Source: Enterococcus sp. DIV0212c (GTDB lineage Bacteria > Bacillota > Bacilli > Lactobacillales > Enterococcaceae). From it: a DNA stretch of 64,000 nucleotides. The notes under the pieces are model-generated. The model made no database searches. It saw nothing but the letters and a program-made list of their open reading frames with translations, and had not been told where the DNA came from. The DNA is taken from NCBI RefSeq assembly GCF_017377505.1, contig NZ_JAFREN010000003.1:1-64000 (forward strand). The letters are read 5' to 3'. The translations under genes were made by a program, and so were the position numbers. Below, in pieces: positions 38,101-46,352 of the stretch (position 1 is its first letter; every line of letters starts with the position of its first letter).

Positions 38101-38498
38101 GTATGTTAAGTATCAGTGAATTAAGTATCGTCAAAGAATCCCAAATCGTTTGGGGCATGATGGTCGTATTGTTCATGCTGATCTTCTCATTATTAAACCA
38201 CTATGCAATGAAACAATTCCATATCGCTGGATTTGCTTTGAGTCTCTTCCTATTTATCAGTTATGTCTTTGTCACTAATGCGATCGGTAAAACAAAAGGA
38301 AATAACCCGATGGTAGATATTATTCGCTCAGTCAATCCATTATCGATTGGCGAAAATAATTTAGCGGACATTCTCGCAAATAATGCTTTAAACATTGTTC
38401 ATATTATTTTGTATCTTTTAGTGATTGTGGCATTGATCGGATTTAACATTTTCATTTGGAAACCAAGAAGGAAAGTTAAGGAAGTGATCTCGAAATGA
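35130..38498 (+). CDS. esaA: Type VII secretion protein EsaA
   Basis: This 1122-residue membrane protein has one N-terminal transmembrane helix (about 10-28). A very large extracellular region (about 30-930) includes a Ser/Thr-rich stretch near 600-640 and coiled-coil segments. At least five C-terminal membrane helices follow. This is the YueB/EsaA/Pip layout. In T7SSb it is an essential channel or bracing component reaching through the cell wall, and YueB is the SPP1 phage receptor in Bacillus. AGGAGAA precedes the ATG. It overlaps essA by 4 nt. Confidence 0.93.
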   Translation: MNSKKLYYMLKSVWMVVILLIMLIFMNRDFTDISANKAKEEQDMRLNIALVNEDNGINKNNIDYNLGADYVKKIEKDATYNWFTVSRGIAENGLKSGTYNLLVTIPSNFSSKLLELDSEAPEKVQVNYKINANGNATLENESRSVGRKIVNDLNQQLVDLYVVSIVDNLYTAQQNIEKVYTNQTDSVGKFQNILYQPTINFKEYLPGITSQSQSALQANDLLTTTLIDFIKNPESLVSSHQDFSTLLEQLLKQRADGKLSYEEFIKILTSMDDSVLSSETSKLYSTLESLNQSLQDDFIASDDGNGRYIEQMNALNEQLIASKADVEKQIDELEGIEDKYFDTYSTEFFKQFRINDPDEASKVTFKQVLSKMDYDYGQISDISKFNDSYIQKMQDRLDELPFKQDTRDINEFNEVFLYGHLPYTDGPAIDDIRSAIYGNYGMLNSIEKINQKIRDSNEKYPDNPEIKELEWKVDSETISNSRHHIDLRRTYDKLVAARDSAISKSHTFKINTENFRTDGEIIFGEIPLEISAITYGYPETTVASGDHIPISSNTMRFTYTYAADFEETGGAPKIPITVKKVLHPDENGNAPVTKSLPAVDVTTNETSASESNDSSTTESTSTSNEETTQSTQNTEVTPVQEAPQTETYVSRAEAGEYIVTWEQTTDLSEFLNPRYQYAQRKYSEELGKTIELYTTVETELKDFNKYPFDVFNNLLDMNMTEMFKQVLNGTFATGHYKDQHEKLESLKQQATDIDRQSERIGEKLQEIQGNTRNLNENVQNHLTQISDWQKNMSEITTSETKVASDNTTTDTEISAIDSMLESIKKQAEMLKEASDMNVKEAESVKSVFTSFDKDVQTAQKNGEDLSANADVIMENLNKELANNNDFVSAFIKVLNNAHKDGVPNNTLLQFIANPVNGKSEATIKTTEVNEPFTWILIMYTLSLFVAYLFATQPVARKVKNKFKREKVWLKDNMLETLLLSLSAIFIGLILSMLSISELSIVKESQIVWGMMVVLFMLIFSLLNHYAMKQFHIAGFALSLFLFISYVFVTNAIGKTKGNNPMVDIIRSVNPLSIGENNLADILANNALNIVHIILYLLVIVALIGFNIFIWKPRRKVKEVISK

Positions 38499-38965
38499 AA
38501 AAGCTACTATTCTTATCTTTACTAGGAATAAGCATCTTTTCCTTTTCTGATGCCACCAACGCTGAAGAAACATTACTTGATAACAACTTAGAGTTACAAA
38601 CAGACCGTTTAAACAAAGAACAAGTCGATGATGGAAAAACGAAAAGCTTTGTAGCAGAAGACCGCTTATTCGAAACTGAAATGATCCAAAAAACGGCCGA
38701 TGCAAAAGCATTGGAAGAAAAACAAAAACAAGAAGACATGTCTAAGCTCTTCCTAACGAAAGGAGCAAAAGTAAAAGAATTAGACCCTACTCAGCTATTT
38801 ACAGCAAGTGAAAATAACAAAGCAGCAGTAAAAAGAGAAGAAACTGAATCAACGGTTTCTTCTCCTCCTGCGTTATTTCCATTAATTTTAGGCTTAGCGC
38901 TGGTGACCGTTGTCACCTTACTTTTGTATCACAACAGAAAAAGAGGACAGAATCATGGCAGATAA
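38495..38965 (+). CDS. essA: Type VII secretion protein EssA
   Basis: This 156-residue protein has an N-terminal signal or anchor sequence (about 1-22), a charged middle region and a C-terminal transmembrane helix (about 125-147, LFPLILGLALVTVVTLLLY) followed by a short basic tail. Size, topology and position between esaA and esaB match EssA, a small membrane component of the T7SSb machine. It overlaps the esaA stop (ATGA) and runs 11 nt into esaB. Confidence 0.88.
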   Translation: MKKLLFLSLLGISIFSFSDATNAEETLLDNNLELQTDRLNKEQVDDGKTKSFVAEDRLFETEMIQKTADAKALEEKQKQEDMSKLFLTKGAKVKELDPTQLFTASENNKAAVKREETESTVSSPPALFPLILGLALVTVVTLLLYHNRKRGQNHGR

Positions 38966-39212
38966 TACAGAACATATCAACGTAACGTTGTTGTATCAAC
39001 AAAATAAAGAAAAAATGGTCGATTTAAGAATCCCAAATAACATTACTGTGTTTCGGTTTATTCGAGAATTGAACCAAATTTTTGGCAAAGAAAAAGATGT
39101 AAAAAAATACCAAATCAAAGTTTTGAATAAAGGACTTCTTTTAGATGAAGAACAAAAACTAAAAGATTTTCCGATTACTGACGGAGATATAATTGAAGTG
39201 TTGGGAGAATAA
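38955..39212 (+). CDS. esaB: Ubiquitin-like type VII secretion protein EsaB (YukD)
   Basis: This 85-residue cytoplasmic protein has a beta-grasp, ubiquitin-like pattern (INVTLLYQQNKEKMVDLRIP to DGDIIEVLGE), as in Bacillus YukD and S. aureus EsaB. It is a regulator or core component of T7SSb. The ATG at 38955 has AGAGGACAG upstream and gives the normal length; 15 further upstream in-frame codons lie inside essA. Its stop shares a base with the essB start. Confidence 0.9.
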   Translation: MADNTEHINVTLLYQQNKEKMVDLRIPNNITVFRFIRELNQIFGKEKDVKKYQIKVLNKGLLLDEEQKLKDFPITDGDIIEVLGE

Positions 39213-40447
39213 TGATGGAAAATATGAAGGAAACAACTGTTGCTGTAATAATTGAAAAACATACGTATGAATTTAAGAAGACACTGGAAAACTGGCAACT
39301 AGCACTAAGAAAATCAGAAGTTCAAGTCAACGAAGAAAAGGATTTGGCTTTACTAAAAGTTGCTCACCCACTATTGATGGAAACAAGCATCCACTGGGAA
39401 GAAGATGCGGTGACGTTCACCTATGCATTACCAAAAGAACGCATTACCTTTACAGAATTAAAAGCTGGAACAAAAGAAGATAAACTTCGCGCTATGGCAA
39501 ACATGGCCGCAGTTGAACAACTATTAGATTTACCACTTACCTTCTTTATCCACCCAGAAAACTTGCTGTTTGATTATAACTTACAGCCAAAAATCGCTTA
39601 TCGCGGACTAGACAGAAAAATGCCGCCGAAAGTGACAAATAACGACTTACTACTAAGACAATACAAAAGCTTGATCATCGCCTTATTCGAGAAAAAAGAT
39701 GACTTTACTAAACTCTATGAAGGCCAATTAGAAATCAAAAAAGGCTCTGAATTTATCCAAACGATCTTGAAAAAAGAAAGCTTTGAAGACATCAGACAAT
39801 ATTTGGTTCAAATGTACGATCAAACCGTAGAACATGCGACAAAAACAATCAAAAAAGTCAGCAAAACGAAATTCCAAGTGATGAAACAATTATCGATTTG
39901 GATGACCGTCCTATCTGCTATTTTAGTGATTCCACTCGTTTATTTACTGTTTTTCCGTTTACCATTCTTAGATCGGATGCAAAATACGGACACAGCTTTC
40001 TTGAAAAATGACTATGAAGCCGTGATCACAACGTTAGAACCAGTAAAAACAGCAAGTATTCCTTTCACGCAAAAATATGAATTAGCCTTTAGTTTCATTC
40101 AAGGGGAAGCATTGCAAGAGCAACAGAAAAAAGTCATTTTAAACAACGTAACGTTACGCTCTGATGAAAATTATCTAGATTACTGGATTGAAAACGGTCG
40201 TGGAAATCTTGATGAAGCATTAGATGTAGCGAAAAACTTAGAAGATTCTGATTTGATTTTATATGGAATCACACAAAAAATCGAACAAGTTAGAAAAGAC
40301 ACGAAAATGACTGGTACTGAAAAAGAAGAAACAATCGGAAAATTAGAAGCGGACTACAAAAAATACAAAGAAAAACGTGACGAAAGTGTGAATGCTGCAG
40401 CAGAAGCGGAACAAACACAAGGATCGACTGCTCAGGAGGGAAATTAG
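39212..40447 (+). CDS. essB: Type VII secretion protein EssB
   Basis: This is a protein of about 411 residues. Its N-terminal cytoplasmic domain is a pseudokinase fold (about 1-215, with KAGTKEDKLRAMANMAAVEQL and FIHPENLLFDYNL). One transmembrane helix (about 222-245) is followed by an extracellular helical domain and a charged tail. It is a core membrane component of T7SSb. Two adjacent ATGs (39212 and 39215) are possible; the second is better spaced from GGGAG. It abuts essC with no gap. Confidence 0.93.
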   Translation: MMENMKETTVAVIIEKHTYEFKKTLENWQLALRKSEVQVNEEKDLALLKVAHPLLMETSIHWEEDAVTFTYALPKERITFTELKAGTKEDKLRAMANMAAVEQLLDLPLTFFIHPENLLFDYNLQPKIAYRGLDRKMPPKVTNNDLLLRQYKSLIIALFEKKDDFTKLYEGQLEIKKGSEFIQTILKKESFEDIRQYLVQMYDQTVEHATKTIKKVSKTKFQVMKQLSIWMTVLSAILVIPLVYLLFFRLPFLDRMQNTDTAFLKNDYEAVITTLEPVKTASIPFTQKYELAFSFIQGEALQEQQKKVILNNVTLRSDENYLDYWIENGRGNLDEALDVAKNLEDSDLILYGITQKIEQVRKDTKMTGTEKEETIGKLEADYKKYKEKRDESVNAAAEAEQTQGSTAQEGN

Positions 40448-43400
40448 ATGACCAAGACACAAGCCATCATCTACCTTCAAGGCTATCGCTATCAACTGAC
40501 ACTTGATGAAGAGAAAATACAAAGAATCGGATCGGATAATCAAGCCTCTCTCCATTTACCTTTATTGACAGAAGCGGATGAACTAACGATCGAAAAACAA
40601 GACGAGTGGGTAATCACACACCAAGGTCAAGAACATGTTTTATCCCTTGGCTCTCCCCTCACTCTTTCATTATCAGATGATCAACAAGCAACAGTTATTT
40701 TAACACCTGTGACCAAGCTACATGTGTTTGATCTATTAGATAAGAAAGAAATTATTTTAAGTACGGATAAAGGCGCAACCCTTGAATTACCGAATGATCA
40801 TTTAGCCGAGCCTCTCTCCGCTATTTTGAAAAAACAAGACGATCAATGGTTGTTGACGGTCCTTTCTGGTGAGTTGATGATCAATAATCAGCTATTTACT
40901 GGTACAGACTATTTACTTGGTAAAGGAGACGAACTGTCTTTCTTGCACCACACATTGAAAGTCTTTACCCATGAAATCCATGCGACAGAAGGCACGATCA
41001 TCAAATCTGATTTATGCGAAATCTATACGTCTCGTTACGATGTGTATGAAGATTACCCAGATTTCCACCGTTCACCGCGGATTATTTACCGTGAACCAGA
41101 AGAAAAAATGATGATTAATGCCCCAAGTGAACCAAACAGTAAACAACAAGACCAACTGATCAAAACGATTTTACCACCAATTGTGATGCTGATGGTGACA
41201 GTGGCAATGGCCTTTTTCAGACCGAACGGGTTATTCGTATTAGCCAGTGCGGCAACGACCTTGATCACGATTATTTTCTCGATCACGAATTACTTTAAAG
41301 GGAAAAAAGAGCACAAACAAAGCTTGATCGACCGTGAAGTCAGTTATAAGAAATATTTAGTCGATAAATCGGTGGAATTGCACCAATTAAATCAAGAACA
41401 AAAACAAGGGCAATTGTATCATTACCCAACGGTTTCAGAATTGTTGGAGATGACGAAAACGTATAGCCCAAGAATTTATGAAAAAACGCCGTTACACTTT
41501 GACTTTCTGTTCTATCGTTTAGGATTAGGAACATTGCAATCGTCAAGTGAAATTACCTATTCTAACAAAGAACGTGGCAAAGAAACGGATGATTTAGAAA
41601 AAAGTGGGTATGAGCTTTATACGAAGAGTTTAGAGCTTGAAGATATGCCGATTGTTGCCAACTTAGTGAATGGACCTGTTGGGTATATCGGGCCTAGAAA
41701 CTTAGTGTTGGAACAGCTTCATTTATTGGTGAATCAATTATCTGTCTTCCATAGTTACCATGATTTACAATTTATTTCGATTTTCCCAGAAGCTGAAAAA
41801 GACCTGTGGGAATGGATGCGTTGGTTGCCACATGCAACGATGCAAGATGTGAATGTGCGCGGGTTTGTCTATAACCAACGGAGCCGTGACCAAGTGTTGA
41901 ATAGTCTGAATCAAATTTTGAAAAACCGTAAAAATTCCATGGAAGAAAACCGCAATAGCCGTGATAGTACGATCTTCTCCCCTCATTATGTGGTGATGAT
42001 TACTGACGAGAAATTGATTTTGGATCATGTCATCATGGAATTTTTCAATGAAGATCCAAGTGAATTAGGTTGTAGCGTGATTTTCGTGGAAGATGTTATG
42101 AGTAGCTTATCGGATAATATCAAAACGGTTATCGATATCCGTGACCGTAATACTGGGGTTCTCTTGTTGGAAGAAGGAAAATTGATGAACAAATCGTTCC
42201 AATTGGATCACTTCCCTGCTGAATTTAACAAAGAGCAATTGCCAAGACTGCTTGCACCATTGAATCACTTACAAAATTTGAAATCAAGTATTCCTGAAGC
42301 TGTTACTTTCCTAGAAATGTACGGCATCGAAAAATTCGAGGAATTTAATGTGACCCAACGTTGGGCAGAACATTCCCCACATAAAACCTTAGCTGTACCA
42401 CTTGGTTTACGTGGAAAAGATGATATTGTCTACTTGAACTTACATGAAAAAGCCCATGGACCTCATGGGTTAGTCGCTGGGACAACAGGTTCTGGTAAAT
42501 CTGAGATCGTGCAGAGTTATATCTTGAGTTTAGCCGTGAATTTCCATCCTTACGACGTAGCCTTCCTACTGATTGACTACAAAGGTGGAGGTATGGCGAA
42601 CTTGTTCCGTAATCTGCCTCACTTATTAGGGAGTATTACCAACTTAGATGGCGCTCAGAGTATGCGTGCCTTAATCTCTATCAATGCCGAGCTAAAACGC
42701 CGTCAGCGTCTTTTCTCGGAGAATAACGTGAATCATATCAATCAGTATCAAAAATTATATAAAAACGGCGATGTTGAAGAACCTATGCCTCACCTCTTCT
42801 TAATTTCAGATGAGTTCGCCGAATTGAAATCTGAACAGCCTGAGTTTATGAAGGAACTTGTTTCTACAGCTCGTATTGGGCGTTCATTGGGGATTCACTT
42901 GATTCTTGCGACGCAAAAACCAAGTGGTGTGGTCAATGACCAAATCTGGAGTAACTCGAAATTTAAATTAGCATTGAAAGTGGCGGATAAAGCCGATTCG
43001 ATGGAAATGTTGAAAACACCAGATGCAGCGGAAATCACCCAAGCTGGGCGTGCGTACTTGCAAGTGGGAAATAATGAGATTTATGAATTGTTCCAAAGTG
43101 CGTGGAGTGGTGCGGATTATCAGCCTGAGAAAGATGACCAACAGATTGAGGATCATACGATTTACTTGGTTAACGACCTTGGTCAGTATGAAATTTTAAG
43201 TGAAGATTTAAGTGGCTTGGAGAATGCGGATGATGTGAAACAGATTCCGACAGAACTCGATGCCATTATTGATGGGATTCATGAAGTGGCAGAAAGAGAA
43301 AATATCACGCCACTACCGAGACCTTGGTTACCGCCGTTGGAAGAACGAATTGCTTCTTCTACTCTACATCCAGTCGACTTTAGAGAAGAATGGTTAACAG

Positions 43401-44902
43401 AGAAACAGCCGCTTGAACCTGTTTTAGGTGTGGTGGATGTGCCGAGTATGCAGGCGCAGAATACGTTGCGTTTGAATATGACGCAAGAAGGTCATATGAC
43501 CGTGTTTAGTAGTCCTGGGTATGGTAAGAGTACGTTTATGCAGACGGTTGTCATGGATTTGGCGCGTGTGCATAGTCCTGAAAGGCTAAATGTGTATCTA
43601 TTAGACTTTGGGACAAATGGACTTCTACCGTTGAAAAAACTGCCTCATGTAGCAGATACGATGAGTATTGATGAAGAAGAGAAAATCGAGAAGTTTGCAC
43701 GTAGAATCAATGATGAATTAAAACGTCGTAAGAAGTTGTTGAGTGAGTTTTCTGTGGCTAGTTTGGATATGTATGAGCGTGCTAGTGGGAAAGAAGAACC
43801 GATTATCCTTATCTTGTTAGATGGTTTTGAAGGAATGAAGGATACAAAATTCAACGATATCCTTGAAAAAGTTATTACGCAAGTGGCGCGTGAAGGTGCT
43901 GGTGTTGGACTTCATCTACTTTTATCTGCTGGTAGACAAAACTCAATAAGAGCAACGCTTTCAAGTAATATCAAAACGCAAATTGTTTTGAAAATGATTG
44001 ACGATAGTGAGCCAAGAGCGATTGTTGGACGGACAACATTGACGATTGATGACTTACCTGGTCGTGGATTGATTAAGTTAGAAGAACCTGAATTGTTCCA
44101 AGCAGCATTACCAGCCGATGGTGAAGATACATTACAAATTATCGAAGCGATTCAAGAGGAAGTTAGCCAAATGGATGAACATTGGACTGGCGCTAGACCT
44201 GAACCAATCCCGATGGTGCCTGATATCCTTGATTTTGAAAGCTTTAAGCGGAAAAAATCGGTTCAATATGCTATGAATAATCAACTAATCCCTCTAGGCG
44301 TTGATTATGAAGAAGTTGAAGCTGTCCCAATTGACCTAGCTAAAATGAAACACCTTGTAGCTTTCAGTGATCGTGAAGAAGTTCTAACGTTATTGCAAAA
44401 ACAAATGATCTCTACTGTTAGTCAAATGGATAATGTAAAATTATTAGCCATTGATACAGAAGGTGCATTAAATCAATATCAAGAACGTATTTCAACTTAT
44501 GTTTCTGGAGAACAAGTTGGACAATTTTCAGAAATGTTACTTGCTGAAATAGAGCGTAGACAAGAAAGTGGCAATACGGATTCATGGGTCGTTTTAATTG
44601 ATAATATGGCTAATTTCGTGAAAGAGTCTGGGATTAAGGACGATGAATTTATTGCTATTTACGAACGTGCACCAAAAGTTGGCATTCACTTAGTAATGTA
44701 CTCTTACTTGAATTTCTTGAGTGGTTACGAAGCGATTCCAAAATATATCAAAACAAATACCAAACAAGCAATTTTAGGATTACGAAAAGCAGATCAAACA
44801 TTGTTTGAGAAACCATACCAAGCAAATGAACCTTTGCTTGAAGTGGATGAAGCTTATTTCTATACCAATAATATTTATTACAAAATGAAATGTTGCAGAT
44901 AA
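40448..44902 (+). CDS. essC: Type VII secretion motor ATPase EssC
   Basis: This 1484-residue protein has two N-terminal FHA-like domains (to about 190), two membrane helices (about 235-280) and tandem FtsK/SpoIIIE ATPase domains. The first has Walker A GTTGSGKSE (near 677) and LLIDYKGGGMANLF. The second has SSPGYGKST (near 1020) and VYLLDFG. A third C-terminal domain is degenerate. It is the substrate-recognising motor of T7SSb. In staphylococci and Listeria the EssC C-terminal variant matches the cargo genes that follow, so this C-terminus (ending near YYKMKC) is probably specific for the cassette at 44973-48511. Confidence 0.95.
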   Translation: MTKTQAIIYLQGYRYQLTLDEEKIQRIGSDNQASLHLPLLTEADELTIEKQDEWVITHQGQEHVLSLGSPLTLSLSDDQQATVILTPVTKLHVFDLLDKKEIILSTDKGATLELPNDHLAEPLSAILKKQDDQWLLTVLSGELMINNQLFTGTDYLLGKGDELSFLHHTLKVFTHEIHATEGTIIKSDLCEIYTSRYDVYEDYPDFHRSPRIIYREPEEKMMINAPSEPNSKQQDQLIKTILPPIVMLMVTVAMAFFRPNGLFVLASAATTLITIIFSITNYFKGKKEHKQSLIDREVSYKKYLVDKSVELHQLNQEQKQGQLYHYPTVSELLEMTKTYSPRIYEKTPLHFDFLFYRLGLGTLQSSSEITYSNKERGKETDDLEKSGYELYTKSLELEDMPIVANLVNGPVGYIGPRNLVLEQLHLLVNQLSVFHSYHDLQFISIFPEAEKDLWEWMRWLPHATMQDVNVRGFVYNQRSRDQVLNSLNQILKNRKNSMEENRNSRDSTIFSPHYVVMITDEKLILDHVIMEFFNEDPSELGCSVIFVEDVMSSLSDNIKTVIDIRDRNTGVLLLEEGKLMNKSFQLDHFPAEFNKEQLPRLLAPLNHLQNLKSSIPEAVTFLEMYGIEKFEEFNVTQRWAEHSPHKTLAVPLGLRGKDDIVYLNLHEKAHGPHGLVAGTTGSGKSEIVQSYILSLAVNFHPYDVAFLLIDYKGGGMANLFRNLPHLLGSITNLDGAQSMRALISINAELKRRQRLFSENNVNHINQYQKLYKNGDVEEPMPHLFLISDEFAELKSEQPEFMKELVSTARIGRSLGIHLILATQKPSGVVNDQIWSNSKFKLALKVADKADSMEMLKTPDAAEITQAGRAYLQVGNNEIYELFQSAWSGADYQPEKDDQQIEDHTIYLVNDLGQYEILSEDLSGLENADDVKQIPTELDAIIDGIHEVAERENITPLPRPWLPPLEERIASSTLHPVDFREEWLTEKQPLEPVLGVVDVPSMQAQNTLRLNMTQEGHMTVFSSPGYGKSTFMQTVVMDLARVHSPERLNVYLLDFGTNGLLPLKKLPHVADTMSIDEEEKIEKFARRINDELKRRKKLLSEFSVASLDMYERASGKEEPIILILLDGFEGMKDTKFNDILEKVITQVAREGAGVGLHLLLSAGRQNSIRATLSSNIKTQIVLKMIDDSEPRAIVGRTTLTIDDLPGRGLIKLEEPELFQAALPADGEDTLQIIEAIQEEVSQMDEHWTGARPEPIPMVPDILDFESFKRKKSVQYAMNNQLIPLGVDYEEVEAVPIDLAKMKHLVAFSDREEVLTLLQKQMISTVSQMDNVKLLAIDTEGALNQYQERISTYVSGEQVGQFSEMLLAEIERRQESGNTDSWVVLIDNMANFVKESGIKDDEFIAIYERAPKVGIHLVMYSYLNFLSGYEAIPKYIKTNTKQAILGLRKADQTLFEKPYQANEPLLEVDEAYFYTNNIYYKMKCCR

Positions 44903-44908
44903 TATCAA

Positions 44909-44940
44909 GTAGAAGAGTGAATATAATTTCGCTCTTCTAC
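44909..44940 (+). other. Hairpin between essC and the cargo cassette
   Basis: A perfect 9-bp stem (44909-44917 with 44932-44940) lies in the 70-bp gap after essC. Only a weak A/T tail follows, so it may be an attenuator or an RNA processing or stability element at the junction of core and variable genes. Confidence 0.45.
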
Positions 44941-44972
44941 ATAAAATTTTAACTTTAGAGGAGAGAAAACAC

Positions 44973-45275
44973 ATGGAAAAAAAATTATACCCTTTAGGAA
45001 CAATCGTCTATTTAAAAGAAGGAACTCAAAAGATTATGGTCGTAGCTCGTGGTGTGGTTTACCAAGATGAAGAAACAAAATCAGATGTATTTGTAGATTA
45101 CATGGGCTGTGCATACCCTGAAGGAATTGACCCAAGTCAAACATTATTTTTTAATGAAGAGAATATTGATCAAGTTGTTCATGAAGGTTTTTCTGATGAA
45201 GACGAACTACGCTTTATAAAAGTGTATGAGGAATGGGAAAGCGGTCTAAATATCCCTAAGAAAAAAATTGATTAG
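44973..45275 (+). CDS. DUF4176 protein of the T7SSb cargo cassette
   Basis: This 100-residue cytoplasmic protein begins LYPLGTIVYLKEGTQKIMVV and continues with FVDYMGCAYPEGIDPSQTLFFN, the DUF4176 pattern. Such proteins recur in T7SSb effector operons downstream of essC and are thought to assist effector folding or targeting. There is no signal peptide. AGAGGAGAG precedes the ATG. It is the first gene of the cassette. Confidence 0.82.
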   Translation: MEKKLYPLGTIVYLKEGTQKIMVVARGVVYQDEETKSDVFVDYMGCAYPEGIDPSQTLFFNEENIDQVVHEGFSDEDELRFIKVYEEWESGLNIPKKKID

Positions 45276-45296
45276 TATAAAGAAAGGTGACTAATA

Positions 45297-45689
45297 ATGA
45301 ACTATCAAGAACGTATTGCCGCTCTAGAATCATTTAAAACAACTGTTTCAAACGGAACAATAGAAGATTCAGCAGCTTCATTTACTACAGAAATTCCTGG
45401 TTGGGTTGGCGGGGAAACTGCTAAAAATGGCTACGATAATTATGTAAATAAAGTAAAAGCAGATACTGCTAAAATTGTAACAAAACAGAGTTCGTTTATC
45501 AGTAAGATAGACTCTCGCATTAGTTCGATTCAAACACAATTTGATCTAGAATATGCAAGATATAGTTCTCAAATGAATTCAATATATGATAAAGATGTGA
45601 AGAAGAAGAAAGAAAAAAAACAAAACTATTACAACTCACTCCAAATTGATTCCAGTGTAAAAGCAAAAATCGGACAAAATTGTTTATAG
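45297..45689 (+). CDS. Small helical T7SSb partner protein (130 aa)
   Basis: This is a 130-residue, mostly alpha-helical protein with no signal peptide or membrane segment. It contains PGWVGGETAKNGYDNY near residue 35, recalling the WXG turn, followed by a long helix and a lysine-rich segment. I do not recognise the family. Size and position fit the helical targeting partners that accompany LXG-type effectors. It lies 21 bp after the DUF4176 gene and 12 bp before the next small gene, so it is cotranscribed. Confidence 0.6.
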   Translation: MNYQERIAALESFKTTVSNGTIEDSAASFTTEIPGWVGGETAKNGYDNYVNKVKADTAKIVTKQSSFISKIDSRISSIQTQFDLEYARYSSQMNSIYDKDVKKKKEKKQNYYNSLQIDSSVKAKIGQNCL

Positions 45690-45701
45690 GAGGAATTATA
45701 T

Positions 45702-45986
45702 ATGACAACAATAAAAATAGAACGTGATTCTTTAAAAGATGCTGCTACTAAAGTGAATATTAAAGTAACTAGCTACCAAGATAAAGTTGTCTCTTCTGCA
45801 TCTACTTTTTCAGATATATCTACTACATTATCTGGGAAAGGGTACGATACATTATTGGCTCAAATGAATAGTAAAATTGGATCTCAAAAAAAGCTAGTTG
45901 CAGAATGTCAAATTTTATCAGACGAAATTAGAAATTATGCTTCGGAAATGGCATATGCTGAGTCATCAGCATCATTCCCTAGCTAG
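45702..45986 (+). CDS. Small helical T7SSb partner protein (94 aa)
   Basis: This 94-residue helical protein resembles WXG100-superfamily members in length and hairpin pattern but lacks the Trp; the turn region reads LSGKGYDTLLAQM. There is no signal peptide. GGAGGAATTATAT precedes the ATG. It probably pairs with the 130- or 109-residue neighbour or with the effector N-terminus as a targeting factor, by analogy with the Lap proteins of LXG systems. Confidence 0.6.
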   Translation: MTTIKIERDSLKDAATKVNIKVTSYQDKVVSSASTFSDISTTLSGKGYDTLLAQMNSKIGSQKKLVAECQILSDEIRNYASEMAYAESSASFPS

Positions 45987-46003
45987 AAAGGTGGAATAAG
46001 TAA

Positions 46004-46333
46004 ATGGCAGATGTTAAGTATGATCCAGCAAAGCATTCGGAACTTATTGATGCAATGAATAGTGTTAAAGAAAGTTTTGAAGAAGTAATAACTGAATTTA
46101 AGTCAGTAAAATCAATTGTTAGTTCTGATTTTAAAGGCAATGGGGCAACCGCTCTGCAGACAGCTCTTCAAACAAAAATTGAGCAGTTGACTAAAGAAAA
46201 AGAAAGTTGGTCCACCGTTATTGCTAACGCCGGACAAGTGGAGAAAGCTTTTGTTGAAACTGATAGAAATGCTAAAAGAATTGTGCAAGGACAAGAACCT
46301 TACCAACAAGGCAAAGGTGGAAAAATTTATTAA
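46004..46333 (+). CDS. Small helical T7SSb partner protein (109 aa)
   Basis: This 109-residue helical-hairpin protein has turn FKGNGATALQTAL near residue 46 in place of WXG, and an extended C-terminal tail GQEPYQQGKGGKIY. The shape is that of a WXG100-like partner. AAGGTGG precedes the start. It lies directly upstream of the effector candidate with a 19-bp gap. No enzymatic motif is visible. Confidence 0.6.
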   Translation: MADVKYDPAKHSELIDAMNSVKESFEEVITEFKSVKSIVSSDFKGNGATALQTALQTKIEQLTKEKESWSTVIANAGQVEKAFVETDRNAKRIVQGQEPYQQGKGGKIY

Positions 46334-46352
46334 AAAGGAGGACGAATAAAAT

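Noticed and set aside
44973..46333. Assignment of the small cassette genes to S. aureus EsxB, EsxC, EsxD or EsaE
   Set aside because: Lengths are similar for some, but I see no sequence resemblance, and the first gene is a DUF4176 protein, which fits other T7SSb cassettes better.
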